From Woeseiaceae bacterium (GTDB taxonomy: Bacteria; Pseudomonadota; Gammaproteobacteria; Steroidobacterales; Woeseiaceae): a stretch of 58,068 bases of DNA. A program made the position numbers and the translations under genes. Of this stretch, positions 38,690 to 46,953 are shown piece by piece (position 1 is the first letter of the stretch; each line of letters starts with the position of its first letter). The stretch covers positions 182,326 to 240,393 of the forward strand of contig WVYQ01000023.1 of assembly GCA_011772865.1 (NCBI GenBank). Direction: 5' to 3'. The notes under the pieces were generated by a model. The model saw only the letters and a program-made list of their open reading frames with translations. It did not search any database and was not told where the DNA came from.

Positions 38690-39568
38690 ATGTTTACCGA
38701 AATGCCTGTGGCTTTCGTCGCGGTCGCGTTCGCCTTTGCCCTGGTGATTGGCAGCTTCCTGAATGTCGTAATCTACCGGCTGCCGATCATGATGCAGAGG
38801 GACTGGCGCGACCAGTGTGACGAACTCAAGGACGAGCTTCCCGACAATCTTCCCGAGGGACGTTTCAACCTTATCGTGCCCCGCTCGCGCTGCCCGGACT
38901 GCGGCGCGGCCATCAAAGCCTGGCAGAACATCCCGGTCCTGAGCTACCTGCTGCTCGGCGCCCAATGCGCCAACTGCCGTAAACCGGTTTCCTTGCGTTA
39001 CCCGATCGTCGAGTTGTCGACCGCTTTCCTCGCCGGCTGGTGTGCCTGGCACTTCGGATTCGGCTGGGAAGCCGTCATGGCTATCGTGCTGACTTTCGCT
39101 CTCATCGCCGTCAGCCTGATCGACGTCGACCATCAACTGATTCCCGACTCGATCGTCCTGCCGCTGCTCTGGATTGGCCTCGTCATGAGCCTGTTTGCGC
39201 CGATGGCGGACACGCAAACACTGTTCGTTGCGCCTCGCGATGCAATCATCGGCGCATTGGCGGGCTATCTCAGCCTCTGGAGCGTCTATCAGCTCTTCAA
39301 GCTGATAACGGGCAAGGAAGGTATGGGCTATGGCGATTTCAAGCTGCTCGCCGCGCTCGGGGCCTGGCTGGGGCCATGGCCTGCATTGCCCATGATCATA
39401 CTGTTGTCCGCGGTCGTCGGAGCCGTTGTAGGAGTTGCAATGATCGTCATTCGCGGCCGTGACCGCCAGTTGCCGATACCTTTCGGACCGTACCTCGCCG
39501 CGGCTGGCTGGATTACGATGCTCTACGGCGAAACGATCTGGAATTCCTACCTCGGTATGTTCCAGTAA
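38690..39568 (+). CDS. pilD: Prepilin peptidase / N-methyltransferase PilD
   Basis: PilD cleaves prepilin leaders and methylates the new N-terminal Phe. The roughly 292-residue membrane protein has a cytoplasmic tetracysteine zinc site (CPDC...CANC, about residues 70-97) and the two catalytic aspartates in IDVDHQLIPD and GYGDFKLLAALGAWLG. The start is the ATG at 38690; a TTG at 38681 with ACGGAG upstream is also possible. It processes both pilins encoded upstream. coaE starts directly after its stop codon. Confidence 0.95.
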   Translation: MFTEMPVAFVAVAFAFALVIGSFLNVVIYRLPIMMQRDWRDQCDELKDELPDNLPEGRFNLIVPRSRCPDCGAAIKAWQNIPVLSYLLLGAQCANCRKPVSLRYPIVELSTAFLAGWCAWHFGFGWEAVMAIVLTFALIAVSLIDVDHQLIPDSIVLPLLWIGLVMSLFAPMADTQTLFVAPRDAIIGALAGYLSLWSVYQLFKLITGKEGMGYGDFKLLAALGAWLGPWPALPMIILLSAVVGAVVGVAMIVIRGRDRQLPIPFGPYLAAAGWITMLYGETIWNSYLGMFQ

Positions 39569-40168
39569 GTGGCGGACCCTCCCCGCATCGGACTGACAGG
39601 CGGTATCGCCAGCGGCAAATCCACGGTTGCCGACATGTTCGCCGATCTCGGTGCGGTCGTCATCGATACTGATGTCATCGCTCGCGAGGTCGTCATGCCG
39701 GGCGAGCCGGCGCTTGATGAGATCGTCGCAGCATTTGGCAACGACATCGTGGATGACGCCGGCATGCTCAAGCGCGGCGATCTTCGCGAAATCGTGTTTT
39801 CCAATGAGGCGGCGAGAAAACGCCTGGAGGCGATCATTCATCCCCGCATCCGCAGCGCAGCGATTCAGCGGGCCGAGGCTGCGAACGGACCGTACCAGCT
39901 AATCGTCGTGCCGCTGCTGTTCGAGTCGCCGCTCAAGGAGGCTGTGGACCGGGTCCTCGTCGTGGACTGCACCGAGGAGACGCAAATTCGACGCCTGATG
40001 GCGCGCGATGCCGCTTCCGAGACCGAGGCCCGGCAGATGCTTGCCGCCCAGGCCAGCCGGGCAGAGCGCCTCTCGATCGCGGACGACGTCATCAGCAACG
40101 ACAAAAGCGTCGCAAATACGCGACAGCAGGTCATTGCTCTTCATGAAATCTACCTTTCGCTGGCGTAA
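39569..40168 (+). CDS. coaE: Dephospho-CoA kinase CoaE
   Basis: CoaE catalyses the last step of coenzyme A synthesis, phosphorylating the 3' hydroxyl of dephospho-CoA. The 199-residue P-loop kinase begins with GLTGGIASGKST and has DTDVIAREVV, IIHPRIR and LVVDCTEETQIRRLMARD. It starts with GTG immediately after the pilD stop. The pilD-coaE-zapD order is common in gammaproteobacteria. Confidence 0.96.
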   Translation: MADPPRIGLTGGIASGKSTVADMFADLGAVVIDTDVIAREVVMPGEPALDEIVAAFGNDIVDDAGMLKRGDLREIVFSNEAARKRLEAIIHPRIRSAAIQRAEAANGPYQLIVVPLLFESPLKEAVDRVLVVDCTEETQIRRLMARDAASETEARQMLAAQASRAERLSIADDVISNDKSVANTRQQVIALHEIYLSLA

Positions 40169-40177
40169 ACTGACGCG

Positions 40178-40972
40178 ATGGCGAAGCCGGCCACCACAAT
40201 CCATCTGCAACCGACCGGGGGCGACTACGAGCAGCCCGTTTCCGAGCGTATGCGCACGTTCATGCGGCTCGAGTTCCTGTATCGCCAGATGCTCTACAAC
40301 TGCGAGCTGGAGACAGACTGGTCGACCCGTGCGACCATTGGCGGCTTGCTGGAAATCCTGGCCATCCTGTCGCGTGGTGACGTTCGCAGCGAGGTCCACA
40401 AGGAACTGGATCATCAACTCGACCTGCTGCAACGCTTCCAGAGTCAGCCGGGCGTCGACAAGCGACGCCTCGAAACGCTGGTCCACAACCTGATCCAGAG
40501 CCGCACCGACGTTGACGGTATCGGTACCGGCTATCTTCAGACGCTCAAGCAATCCGACTTCCTCAACGCCATCAAGAATCGGAGCACCATCCCGGGCGGC
40601 ACCTGCGAATTCGACCTGCCCGAGTACAGTCACTGGCTGAGGCAATCACACGGGCGCAGGCAACAGGACCTGGAAATGTGGATTGGTGCCATACGGCCGC
40701 TCTGCGATGCTGTGCTCGAGGCGCTCTGGTTGATTCGCGAGAGCGGTCAGCCCGTGGATAAGGTCGCAATCAACGGCATGTATCAACACAACATGCAGAA
40801 AGACGCGCATTGCCGCCTGTTACGTGTGACGCTGCCCGCCGAGAGCACCCTGTACCCGGAGATTAGCGGCAGTCAGCACCGCTTTACGGTGCGTTTCCTG
40901 GAATGGTCAACGGTCGATAGCCGCGCCGTGCAGACAGGCCACGACGTACCGTTTCAACTCAGCATCTGCTGA
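40178..40972 (+). CDS. zapD: Cell division protein ZapD
   Basis: ZapD (YacF, DUF1342) crosslinks FtsZ protofilaments at midcell. The 264-residue protein has the typical YEQPVSERMRTFMRLEFLYRQ start, the helical domain up to about residue 115 and the C-terminal beta domain ending PFQLSIC. It follows coaE by 9 nt and converges with mutT, overlapping by 19 nt. A yacG gene, usually found here, is not present in the window. Confidence 0.94.
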   Translation: MAKPATTIHLQPTGGDYEQPVSERMRTFMRLEFLYRQMLYNCELETDWSTRATIGGLLEILAILSRGDVRSEVHKELDHQLDLLQRFQSQPGVDKRRLETLVHNLIQSRTDVDGIGTGYLQTLKQSDFLNAIKNRSTIPGGTCEFDLPEYSHWLRQSHGRRQQDLEMWIGAIRPLCDAVLEALWLIRESGQPVDKVAINGMYQHNMQKDAHCRLLRVTLPAESTLYPEISGSQHRFTVRFLEWSTVDSRAVQTGHDVPFQLSIC

Positions 40973-41349
40973 AGCGCATCGACGACCGGCGCGTCCGCGG
41001 GCAGCAGTTCGGCAGGATCCAGTTCATCGGGCGATAGCCAGCGTATGCCCTGACCTTCAAGGCCCGCAGGCTCCCCTCGCCATCCCGTAATCAGAAAAAA
41101 CTCGAGATCTACGATCCTGTCCGGGTATTCGTGGTGAAGATCCATAAAGGCCCGCGAGTCGAGGACGATAACTCCCAGCTCCTCGGCGAGTTCGCGGTGC
41201 AGCGCCTCGGCGGCCGACTCGTTGGCACTGATTTTGCCGCCCGGGAACTCCCACAGGCCGTCGAACGGCCCGTCGCAGATGCGCTCGCTGATGAGTACCC
41301 GGCCTTCTTCGTCCTGCAGGATGCCGGCGGCGACATGAAAGTGCTTCAT
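40954..41349 (-). CDS. mutT: 8-oxo-dGTP diphosphatase MutT
   Basis: MutT removes oxidised guanine nucleotides from the pool. The 131-residue Nudix protein has the box GGKISANESAAEALHRELAEELG (GX5EX7REUXEEXG) at residues 37-59 and the N-terminal HVAAGIL strand. Its length matches E. coli MutT. It lies 13 nt after secA on the same strand, and the secA-mutT pairing is conserved. It converges with zapD. Confidence 0.93.
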   Translation of the reverse strand: MKHFHVAAGILQDEEGRVLISERICDGPFDGLWEFPGGKISANESAAEALHRELAEELGVIVLDSRAFMDLHHEYPDRIVDLEFFLITGWRGEPAGLEGQGIRWLSPDELDPAELLPADAPVVDALQQMLS

Positions 41350-41362
41350 TGCCGAACGCCGC

Positions 41363-44302
41363 TCAGGTCAATTTGCCGTGACACTGCTTGTATTTCTTGC
41401 CCGAACCGCAGGGGCACGGCTCGTTACGTCCCACCTTGCGGCCTTCGCGCTTGAAAGTCTCTGGCCGCGGCGGAGCCGGCGGCGGCGCCATCCGGTTGGG
41501 CTGCCCTTGCGGTGCCTGGCCGGGTTGCTCTGGCTGCCGGCCCGACAAGGCTGAGGCCTGGGCGTGCTGGTAACGCATTGCCTGCGCCGCACGACGCCGC
41601 TCCTCGCTATCATCGAGCTCCTGCTCACCCTGGACCCGAATGCGGCACAGGATGCTGATCGTGTCATGTTTGACCTGCTCCAGCATCGCGCCGAACATTT
41701 CGAAAGCCTCGCGCTTGTACTCCTGCTTCGGGTTCTTCTGCGCGTAGGAACGCAGCCCGATTCCCTGCCGCAGGTGGTCCATGCCGGCCAGGTGCTCTTT
41801 CCAGTGCATGTCCAGCTGACGCAGCATGACCTGCTTTTCGACCGTCCGCATCAGCTCGGCGCCTATCGTCTGTTCGCGCGCTGCGTAGGCCTTGTCGCTC
41901 TCCTCGATGCAGCGCTCGAGTATGCCGTCTTCGTTGAGCGTCTTGTCATCACGAATCCACTGGGCGACATCGACCCGCAGGCCGAAGTCCGATTCAAGCG
42001 CCTTGGAGAGACCCTCGGGATCCCACTGCTCCTCGAGACTGCCGGGCGGAATATGGTCTTGTACCGTCAATTCGACGACCTCCTGGCGAATCGCAGTCAC
42101 CGATTCCTGGATCTCGTCGGCCTCCATGAGCTCCGAACGCTGGTGGTAGACGACCTTGCGCTGGTCGTTGGCGACATCGTCGTACTCGAGCAGGTTCTTG
42201 CGGATGTCGAAGTTGTGCGCCTCGACCTTGCGTTGCGCCTTCTCGATCTGGCGCGACAGCAGTTTGCTCTCGATCGCCTCGCCTTCACGCATGCCGGCCC
42301 GCGATAACAAGCCCTTGGTGCGCTCGGGATCGCCGAATATGCGCATCAGCGTATCTTCCATGGACAGGTAGAATCGGGATGAGCCCGGGTCGCCCTGGCG
42401 GCCGCTGCGCCCGCGCAGCTGGTTGTCAATACGGCGGGACTCGTGGCGCTCCGTGCCAACAATATGCAGCCCGCCGGCCTCGATCACCTCGTTGTGGCGC
42501 CCCTGCCAGTCCGTGCGAACCGCTTCCGCATCGGCGCCCTCGCCGGCTGCGGCGATTTCCGCCTCGAGGTTGCCGCCGAGCACGATATCGGTACCGCGAC
42601 CCGCCATGTTCGTGGCGATCGTGATCGCTCCTGGCCTGCCCGCCTGCTGGACAATGACGGCCTCGCGTTCATGCTGCTTCGCGTTGAGGACCTGGTGATC
42701 GATCTTCTTCTTCTTGAGAAACGATGACAACAGTTCCGACGTTTCGATCGATGTCGTGCCGACGAGCGCTGGCTGGCCGCGTTCACGGCAGTCGGCGATA
42801 TCTTCAACGATGGCCTCGAACTTGTCCTTCTCTGTCAGGTACACGAGGTCCGGCGCATCATCCCGGATCATCGGTACGTTTGTTGGTATCACAACGACCT
42901 CGAGCCCGTAAATTTGCTGGAACTCGAATGCCTCGGTATCTGCCGTACCGGTCATGCCCGACAGGTTGCTGTAGAGCCGGAAGAAATTCTGAAAGGTGAT
43001 CGACGCAACGGTCTGGTTTTCCTGCTTGATCGACACGCCTTCCTTGGCCTCGATGGCCTGGTGCAGTCCATCAGACCAGCGCCGGCCCGGCATCGTGCGA
43101 CCCGTGAACTCATCGACGATGACGACCTCACCGTTGGTGACCACGTATTCCACATCCTTTTTGAAAATCGCGTGTGCCCGAAGCGCCGCGTTGAGGTGAT
43201 GCAGAAGTCGGATATTGCCGGCGTCGTACAGGCTCTCACCCTCCTGCAGCAGTCCCGACTGGGTCATCAGCGCCTCGACCTTCTGGTGGCCATCCTCCGT
43301 CACATACGCCTGCTTGGCTTTCTCATCCGTAACGAAATCGCCCCGCTTGACAAGCTTGCACCGGGCAACCTTGTCGCTATCGTCGACAAGCACGACGTCT
43401 GCCTGGTTCTCGTTGCCGATGTCCACGGCCTCGTCGATGCTCATCTCGAGCGACGGATCACCATTTTCGCCCGCTACGGTCACGGGGCTGCCGTTCAGCC
43501 CGGTCAGCGTGACTTTCCGTGCCAGGATGTCGTAATTGGTGGGCGCGTCGGTCTCCTCGTGCTTGCGCAGCCTGGGTACGAGTTTGTTGATCTGCGCGTA
43601 CAGATCGGTGCTCGCCTCAGCAGGACCGGAGATGATCAGCGGCGTACGCGCTTCGTCGATCAGGATCGAATCGACCTCGTCGACGATTGCAAAGGCCAGG
43701 TCGCGCTGTACCTTGTCCTCGATCGAAAATGCGAGATTGTCGCGCAGGTAGTCGAAGCCGAGTTCGTTGTTCGTCGCGTAGGTAATGTTGCTCCGGTACG
43801 CGGCACGCTTCTCGTCCTGAGTCTGTCCGCTCTTCGACACGCCGACACTCAGGCCGAGAAATTCATAGATCGGCCGCATCCAGTCGGCGTCGCGCCCGGC
43901 GAGGTATTCGTTGACCGTGACAATATGAACGCTGTTGCCGCTCAGACAATTCAGGTATGCAGGCAGAGTCGCAACGAGGGTTTTACCTTCGCCCGTGCGC
44001 ATCTCCGCGATATTGCCGTCATGCAGCACCATGCCCCCGATCAGCTGTACGTCGAAGGGCCTGAGGCCAAGCGTGCGTTGTGAAGCCTCCCGCGCAACGG
44101 CAAACGCTTCCGGCAGCAGGTCATCGAGCGTTTCGCCAGCTTCGTAGCGCTGCCGGAACTCATCCGTCTTGGCCCTGAGCGCGGCGTCGTCAAGCTCCTG
44201 CAGGCCCGCTTCGAGGGAGTTGATTTTGGTGACGATCCTGCCGTACTGGCGGAGCAGCCGTTGGTTACGGCTGCCGAAAATCTTGGTTAGGAAACTGGCC
44301 AC
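41363..44302 (-). CDS. secA: Protein translocase ATPase SecA
   Basis: SecA is the motor that pushes preproteins through SecYEG. It starts with GTG at 44302, behind AGGAG, giving 979 residues, longer than the roughly 900 of E. coli. Walker A is MRTGEGKT near residue 105 and [16 protein letters not shown] follows. The C-terminus ends with the zinc element [13 protein letters not shown], which binds SecB. About 60 extra residues sit at roughly 248-318, in the preprotein crosslinking domain. An open frame runs upstream to 44524 but overlaps the M23 gene and was trimmed. Confidence 0.97.
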   Translation of the reverse strand: MASFLTKIFGSRNQRLLRQYGRIVTKINSLEAGLQELDDAALRAKTDEFRQRYEAGETLDDLLPEAFAVAREASQRTLGLRPFDVQLIGGMVLHDGNIAEMRTGEGKTLVATLPAYLNCLSGNSVHIVTVNEYLAGRDADWMRPIYEFLGLSVGVSKSGQTQDEKRAAYRSNITYATNNELGFDYLRDNLAFSIEDKVQRDLAFAIVDEVDSILIDEARTPLIISGPAEASTDLYAQINKLVPRLRKHEETDAPTNYDILARKVTLTGLNGSPVTVAGENGDPSLEMSIDEAVDIGNENQADVVLVDDSDKVARCKLVKRGDFVTDEKAKQAYVTEDGHQKVEALMTQSGLLQEGESLYDAGNIRLLHHLNAALRAHAIFKKDVEYVVTNGEVVIVDEFTGRTMPGRRWSDGLHQAIEAKEGVSIKQENQTVASITFQNFFRLYSNLSGMTGTADTEAFEFQQIYGLEVVVIPTNVPMIRDDAPDLVYLTEKDKFEAIVEDIADCRERGQPALVGTTSIETSELLSSFLKKKKIDHQVLNAKQHEREAVIVQQAGRPGAITIATNMAGRGTDIVLGGNLEAEIAAAGEGADAEAVRTDWQGRHNEVIEAGGLHIVGTERHESRRIDNQLRGRSGRQGDPGSSRFYLSMEDTLMRIFGDPERTKGLLSRAGMREGEAIESKLLSRQIEKAQRKVEAHNFDIRKNLLEYDDVANDQRKVVYHQRSELMEADEIQESVTAIRQEVVELTVQDHIPPGSLEEQWDPEGLSKALESDFGLRVDVAQWIRDDKTLNEDGILERCIEESDKAYAAREQTIGAELMRTVEKQVMLRQLDMHWKEHLAGMDHLRQGIGLRSYAQKNPKQEYKREAFEMFGAMLEQVKHDTISILCRIRVQGEQELDDSEERRRAAQAMRYQHAQASALSGRQPEQPGQAPQGQPNRMAPPPAPPRPETFKREGRKVGRNEPCPCGSGKKYKQCHGKLT

Positions 44303-44411
44303 GGAGGCTCCTGGGATCGTTGGGCACGCAAAGCCCGCTATTCTATCTAAACTCGCAAAATAGTGGCGATTTCCGGGATAACAACCCGGTATTTTCAGGG
44401 GTCTTGCAGGA

Positions 44412-45347
44412 TTATTTCGTCGATTCGCGGATGAAATTGACGGGATTGACGCGACGGCCGTTCTTGAGCACCTCGAAGTGGAGATTCGGGCCCGTCGCTC
44501 GGCCGGTCTCACCCATGCGGGCAACGACCTGGCCTTTTTTCACCTCTTGACCGACTTCGACGAGGTTCTCGGAATTATGCGCATAGCGGGTCGAATAACC
44601 GTTGCCGTGGTTGATCTCGACCATGACGCCATAGCCGTAACGATCGGCTGACCAGGTGACTACACCGTCGGCCACGGCGGTGACCGGGTCGCCAAACTTG
44701 CCGGCGAAGTCGATGCCCGTGTGGTTGGCGGGCTTGCCCGTAAACGGGTCGGTACGCTTGCCAAAGTACGACGAGATCCAGCCGGACCCGACCGGGCGAC
44801 CCTGCGGGTAGACGCGATCATTCAGGTTCTGGCCCATCAAGACATTTTCGAGCACGCTGAGCTGCGCTTCGCGATCGTCGAGCTGCTCGCCAAGCGACGC
44901 CATCGACTCGACCAGCTCCGGAATGGCCACGTTCGACCCCGTTGCGACCGGCTCTTCCGGTCCACCGAGCGCCGGTGCCGTGTTGAAGTCAAATTCGCCC
45001 TCTTCGAGATCAGCCATGTCTGTCAGGCGGCGGCCAAGTGCGTCGAGGCGGATGATTCTGGCATTCATCTGCGCGACGCGAATCGCCATCGCGTCGAGCG
45101 TGTCTTCGTTTTCCTGCCGGATAGCGTCGATGCTTTCCTGCTGTTGACGCAGCTCAGCGCTGAGCTCGTCAACTTCGCTCGCGCTGACGCCAGAGCCGGT
45201 CAAGGAGGAGTACCAGTAGCCACCCGCAAATCCCATTGCGGAAACGACGCCGGCAACAACAAAAGCAACCGCCCAGACCGAAGCGCCGGTCAGGTTGAGT
45301 TGCCTGGGCTTGTTGCCAAAGCCCTTTCCAAAGATGACTACATTCAT
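44412..45347 (-). CDS. M23 family metallopeptidase (peptidoglycan endopeptidase-like)
   Basis: This 311-residue protein has an N-terminal basic segment and one membrane helix ([22 protein letters not shown]). A coiled coil follows at about 50-110, then a C-terminal M23 (LytM) domain with [18 protein letters not shown] and [11 protein letters not shown]; the H...D, HxH-type zinc ligands look largely intact (HTGID, HFE). It is located before secA as in many gammaproteobacteria. The start [11 protein letters not shown] at 45347 fits relatives; an in-frame ATG at 45428 exists. Unusually, a c-di-GMP-I riboswitch precedes it, so c-di-GMP probably controls its expression. Confidence 0.88.
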   Translation of the reverse strand: MNVVIFGKGFGNKPRQLNLTGASVWAVAFVVAGVVSAMGFAGGYWYSSLTGSGVSASEVDELSAELRQQQESIDAIRQENEDTLDAMAIRVAQMNARIIRLDALGRRLTDMADLEEGEFDFNTAPALGGPEEPVATGSNVAIPELVESMASLGEQLDDREAQLSVLENVLMGQNLNDRVYPQGRPVGSGWISSYFGKRTDPFTGKPANHTGIDFAGKFGDPVTAVADGVVTWSADRYGYGVMVEINHGNGYSTRYAHNSENLVEVGQEVKKGQVVARMGETGRATGPNLHFEVLKNGRRVNPVNFIRESTK

Positions 45348-45445
45348 TAGATACGCCCCAAAGCGCTTTGAGTCGGTCTGCTTTTTGTTGAGCCCCTCAG
45401 TACCGAAAAGCGAGTAGCCGACCTCCATAGGCCGTTGTTTTTCAT
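45347..45445 (-). other. Possible 32-codon leader ORF between riboswitch and M23 gene
   Basis: An ATG at 45445 opens a 32-residue frame (MKNNGLWRSATRFSVLRGS...) whose TAA stop overlaps the M23 start codon as TAATG. It lies entirely in the stretch between the aptamer and the peptidase. The overlap would allow translational coupling, with the riboswitch acting on the leader ORF. The ribosome site is weak (GGGAA) and the peptide has no recognisable features, so chance is possible. Confidence 0.3.
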
Positions 45446-45466
45446 TGTGTTCCCGCGTTCCGTATT

Positions 45467-45557
45467 CACTTCGGTAGCCCCGCTGTCGTAGGCCTGCGCC
45501 CTTAGACCGGTGGTTTTGCGCCCCCTCCTTTCGGGGGGTTTGCCCTTGTCGGAAGCG
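45467..45557 (-). promoter_or_regulatory. c-di-GMP-I (GEMM-I) riboswitch aptamer upstream of the M23 peptidase
   Basis: The minus strand reads through the GEMM-I landmarks in order. There is a CGCTTC P1 5' strand, ACAAGGGCAAACC, a stem capped by a GAAA tetraloop (CCCCC-GAAA-GGAGGGGG region), GCGCAAAACCACCGGTCTAAGG and AGCGGGGCTACCGAAG. The last ends in GAAGTG, which pairs with the 5' CGCTTC. The residue aligned with the specificity position (middle G of GGG) is G, as for c-di-GMP binding. No intrinsic terminator is evident between the aptamer and the gene (45466-45348), so control may be translational. The match to the consensus is from memory, not from a covariance search. Confidence 0.85.
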
Positions 45558-45559
45558 TC

Positions 45560-45588
45560 AATATGCATAATGTCGGTTTTTAATACAA
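45560..45588 (-). promoter_or_regulatory. Candidate sigma-70 promoter for the riboswitch-M23 transcript
   Basis: On the minus strand TTGTAT (45588-45583) and CATATT (45565-45560) are separated by exactly 17 nt. Transcription would start near 45553, right at the riboswitch P1 stem, as expected for a riboswitch leader. Confidence 0.5.
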
Positions 45589-45604
45589 GATAAGGCCTTC
45601 CGAA

Positions 45605-45622
45605 GGGTGACCCAGGTCACCC
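45605..45622. promoter_or_regulatory. 18-bp palindrome, CRP-like operator between M23 and dciA
   Basis: GGGTGACC-CA-GGTCACCC is a perfect palindrome containing GTGA-N6-TCAC, the core of a CRP-family site. Its centre is about 60 nt upstream of the predicted start of the riboswitch-M23 transcript, close to the -61.5 position of class I CRP activation. It is also 45 nt from the dciA start codon. A regulator other than CRP is possible because the outer bases are G/C. Confidence 0.5.
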
Positions 45623-45658
45623 GAATCCGGACAAAATGCCAACTGCGTCACATTTTTT

Positions 45659-45958
45659 ATGCCATTGAAAAGTCTCGAAAATCTGCTGAATCCTGCTGAA
45701 AATGGGGGCCTTTCTGACCTCGTTCGGCGTGCCCGTGAAATGGACCAGTTGCTACGCCAATTGCAGCGGTCCCTCGGGGGCGAGCAAGGCGCCAGTATCC
45801 GCGCCGCCAATGTGCGCGAGGACGGCACCCTTGTTGTCCTGGTCAGCAGCCCGGCCTGGGCCGCCCGCCTGCGTTTCGAGGAAGAGGCACTGCTCGCTGC
45901 CGCGCGCGAGGCAGGTATTGACGTGTCGACCTGCAAGGTCCGGGTCAGCCAGGATTAA
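45659..45958 (+). CDS. dciA: DciA family replicative helicase loader (DUF721)
   Basis: DciA loads DnaB onto DNA in bacteria that lack DnaC/DnaI. This 99-residue protein has the DUF721 pattern: a helical N-terminus (LKSLENLLNPAENGGLSDLVRRAREMDQLLRQL), then LVVLVSSPAWAARLRFEEEALLAAAREAG and a terminal strand. It is short compared with the 140-150 residues common in other gammaproteobacteria, lacking a long tail. No Shine-Dalgarno sequence precedes the ATG (CATTTTTTATG). The location next to the M23 gene and secA is the normal one. Confidence 0.88.
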   Translation: MPLKSLENLLNPAENGGLSDLVRRAREMDQLLRQLQRSLGGEQGASIRAANVREDGTLVVLVSSPAWAARLRFEEEALLAAAREAGIDVSTCKVRVSQD

Positions 45959-46054
45959 TCAGCAAGAGCCCTGATATGCGCCGATGGACAGGTCAATATT
46001 CTGTTTTGCTATGAGGGCCGATCGACGTGCATGATCGGTTGCGGATTGCTGCCC

Positions 46055-46528
46055 ATGAAAAGACTGCTCGCCATTTTCTTTTGCCTGTGTCTCACATCCC
46101 CGGCTGGAGCTGAAGAATGCCGCTCGTTGGAGGCTGTCGAGTGGTTTTTGGGTGAGTGGGAATCCTCTCTGAGCCGAGTTGTCATTCGTGAGTATTGGCA
46201 TCGCACCAGCGATGCTACCTTCGAGGGCGAAAGCGTCACCAAGTCGCTGACTAACGATGAGGTTGTTAACTACGAGTCACTTCGACTCGTGTCCATGGCG
46301 GACAGCGTATTTTACATCGCGAAAGTAACGCACAATGAGTTGCCCGTACCTTTCCGGCTGACACGATGCGCCGAAGGCATCGCGGTTTTTGAGAACCGGT
46401 TTCACGATGCGCCGCAGAGGCTGATCTACAGGCTTTTGGAGGGAATTGCTCCGGACGCTCCTGAACTGGAAGTGACGCTGGAAGGAGATGAAATGGACAA
46501 TTTTTCGCTGTTGTTCCGCAGGCTATAA
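46055..46528 (+). CDS. Secreted DUF6265 family protein
   Basis: This 157-residue protein has a signal peptide (MKRLLAIFFCLCLTSPAGAEE) and a single beta-rich domain resembling DUF6265: the WFLGEWESS start, REYWHR, GESVTKS and later VFENRFHDAPQRLIYR. It is probably exported to the periplasm; the function is unknown. An upstream ATG at 46031 exists but gives a poorer signal peptide. It is followed by a 425-nt non-coding stretch with a riboswitch. It is one of the genes that separate lpxC from dciA here. Confidence 0.75.
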   Translation: MKRLLAIFFCLCLTSPAGAEECRSLEAVEWFLGEWESSLSRVVIREYWHRTSDATFEGESVTKSLTNDEVVNYESLRLVSMADSVFYIAKVTHNELPVPFRLTRCAEGIAVFENRFHDAPQRLIYRLLEGIAPDAPELEVTLEGDEMDNFSLLFRRL

Positions 46529-46707
46529 GCGGGGGGTTTGTGACTGGGCCCATTGGGTCATCCCGTAGGCTCCTGGCCGATTCCAGCCGCTCGCCTGGTT
46601 CGAGCCAGACCGACTGCTAATGACCCAAAGCGGACGTCCGTCCAACACCTCTTAAACCAACTCCAATTTTCGTACTTCTCAGAATTGACGAGATTCCCGC
46701 TTAACCA
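46529..46707. other. Non-coding stretch with short inverted repeats before the orphan riboswitch
   Basis: I see no gene here. TTGGGTCA (46553-46560) and TGACCCAA (46621-46628) form an inverted repeat, and smaller palindromic words occur between them. A TTGACG hexamer at 46685-46690 could be a -35 box for the riboswitch, but no convincing -10 follows. Confidence 0.4.
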
Positions 46708-46842
46708 CGAAACTGGTTAGCTGACAAAGGCAAACCTGACCAAAGTCAGGGACGCAAAGCCACGGGTCTTCGCTTCCTTCGCGCCGCGTTCTGCTGTGCG
46801 GCGAAGAACCCCAAATTCGCCGGGCTACCAATGCTCGTTTCG
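46708..46842 (+). promoter_or_regulatory. Second c-di-GMP-I (GEMM-I) riboswitch candidate, no gene downstream
   Basis: The plus strand shows CGAAAC (46708) pairing with GTTTCG (46837), and GGTTAGC with GCTACC as P1. It also shows AAAGGCAAACC, a CCTGAC-CAAA-GTCAGG stem and GGGACGCAAAGCCACGGGTCT. A long extended stem follows (GGGT/ACCC, CTTCGC/GCGAAG and CGCCGC/GCGGCG), then CGGGCTACCAATG. These are the ordered GEMM-I elements, with G at the presumed specificity position. The loop of the first stem is CAAA rather than a GNRA tetraloop, an atypical point. No same-strand gene follows: the next gene, alaX, points toward it. It may be a remnant, or it may control an unrecognised RNA. Confidence 0.75.
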
Positions 46843-46953
46843 GCGACCGATTTTCTATCCTGATCGGGTCCAATCAAATGAGTGGCTGCGATTCCGACCG
46901 ATTGGGAGACTGCTTGTGGCCGTTAGCGGCTCTCACATTGACGATAGATGTCA
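46843..46953. other. Non-coding stretch after the orphan riboswitch
   Basis: No credible gene is seen. A GACCGAT/GATCGGGTC hairpin-like pair (46845-46870) lacks a T-run. A 32-codon frame from ATG 46878 to 46976 overlaps the end of alaX and has no ribosome site or recognisable features. Confidence 0.4.

Noticed and set aside
44303-44411. Sigma-70 promoter for secA in the M23-secA gap
   Set aside because: A TAGAAT hexamer exists on the minus strand, but no -35 at acceptable spacing is convincing.
46708-46842. Possible 3',3'-cGAMP (GEMM-Ib) specificity because of AAAGGCAAACC
   Set aside because: Aligning to Vc2 from the conserved CAAACC, the specificity position is the middle base of GGG. It is G in both candidates here, as for c-di-GMP; the A falls one position earlier.
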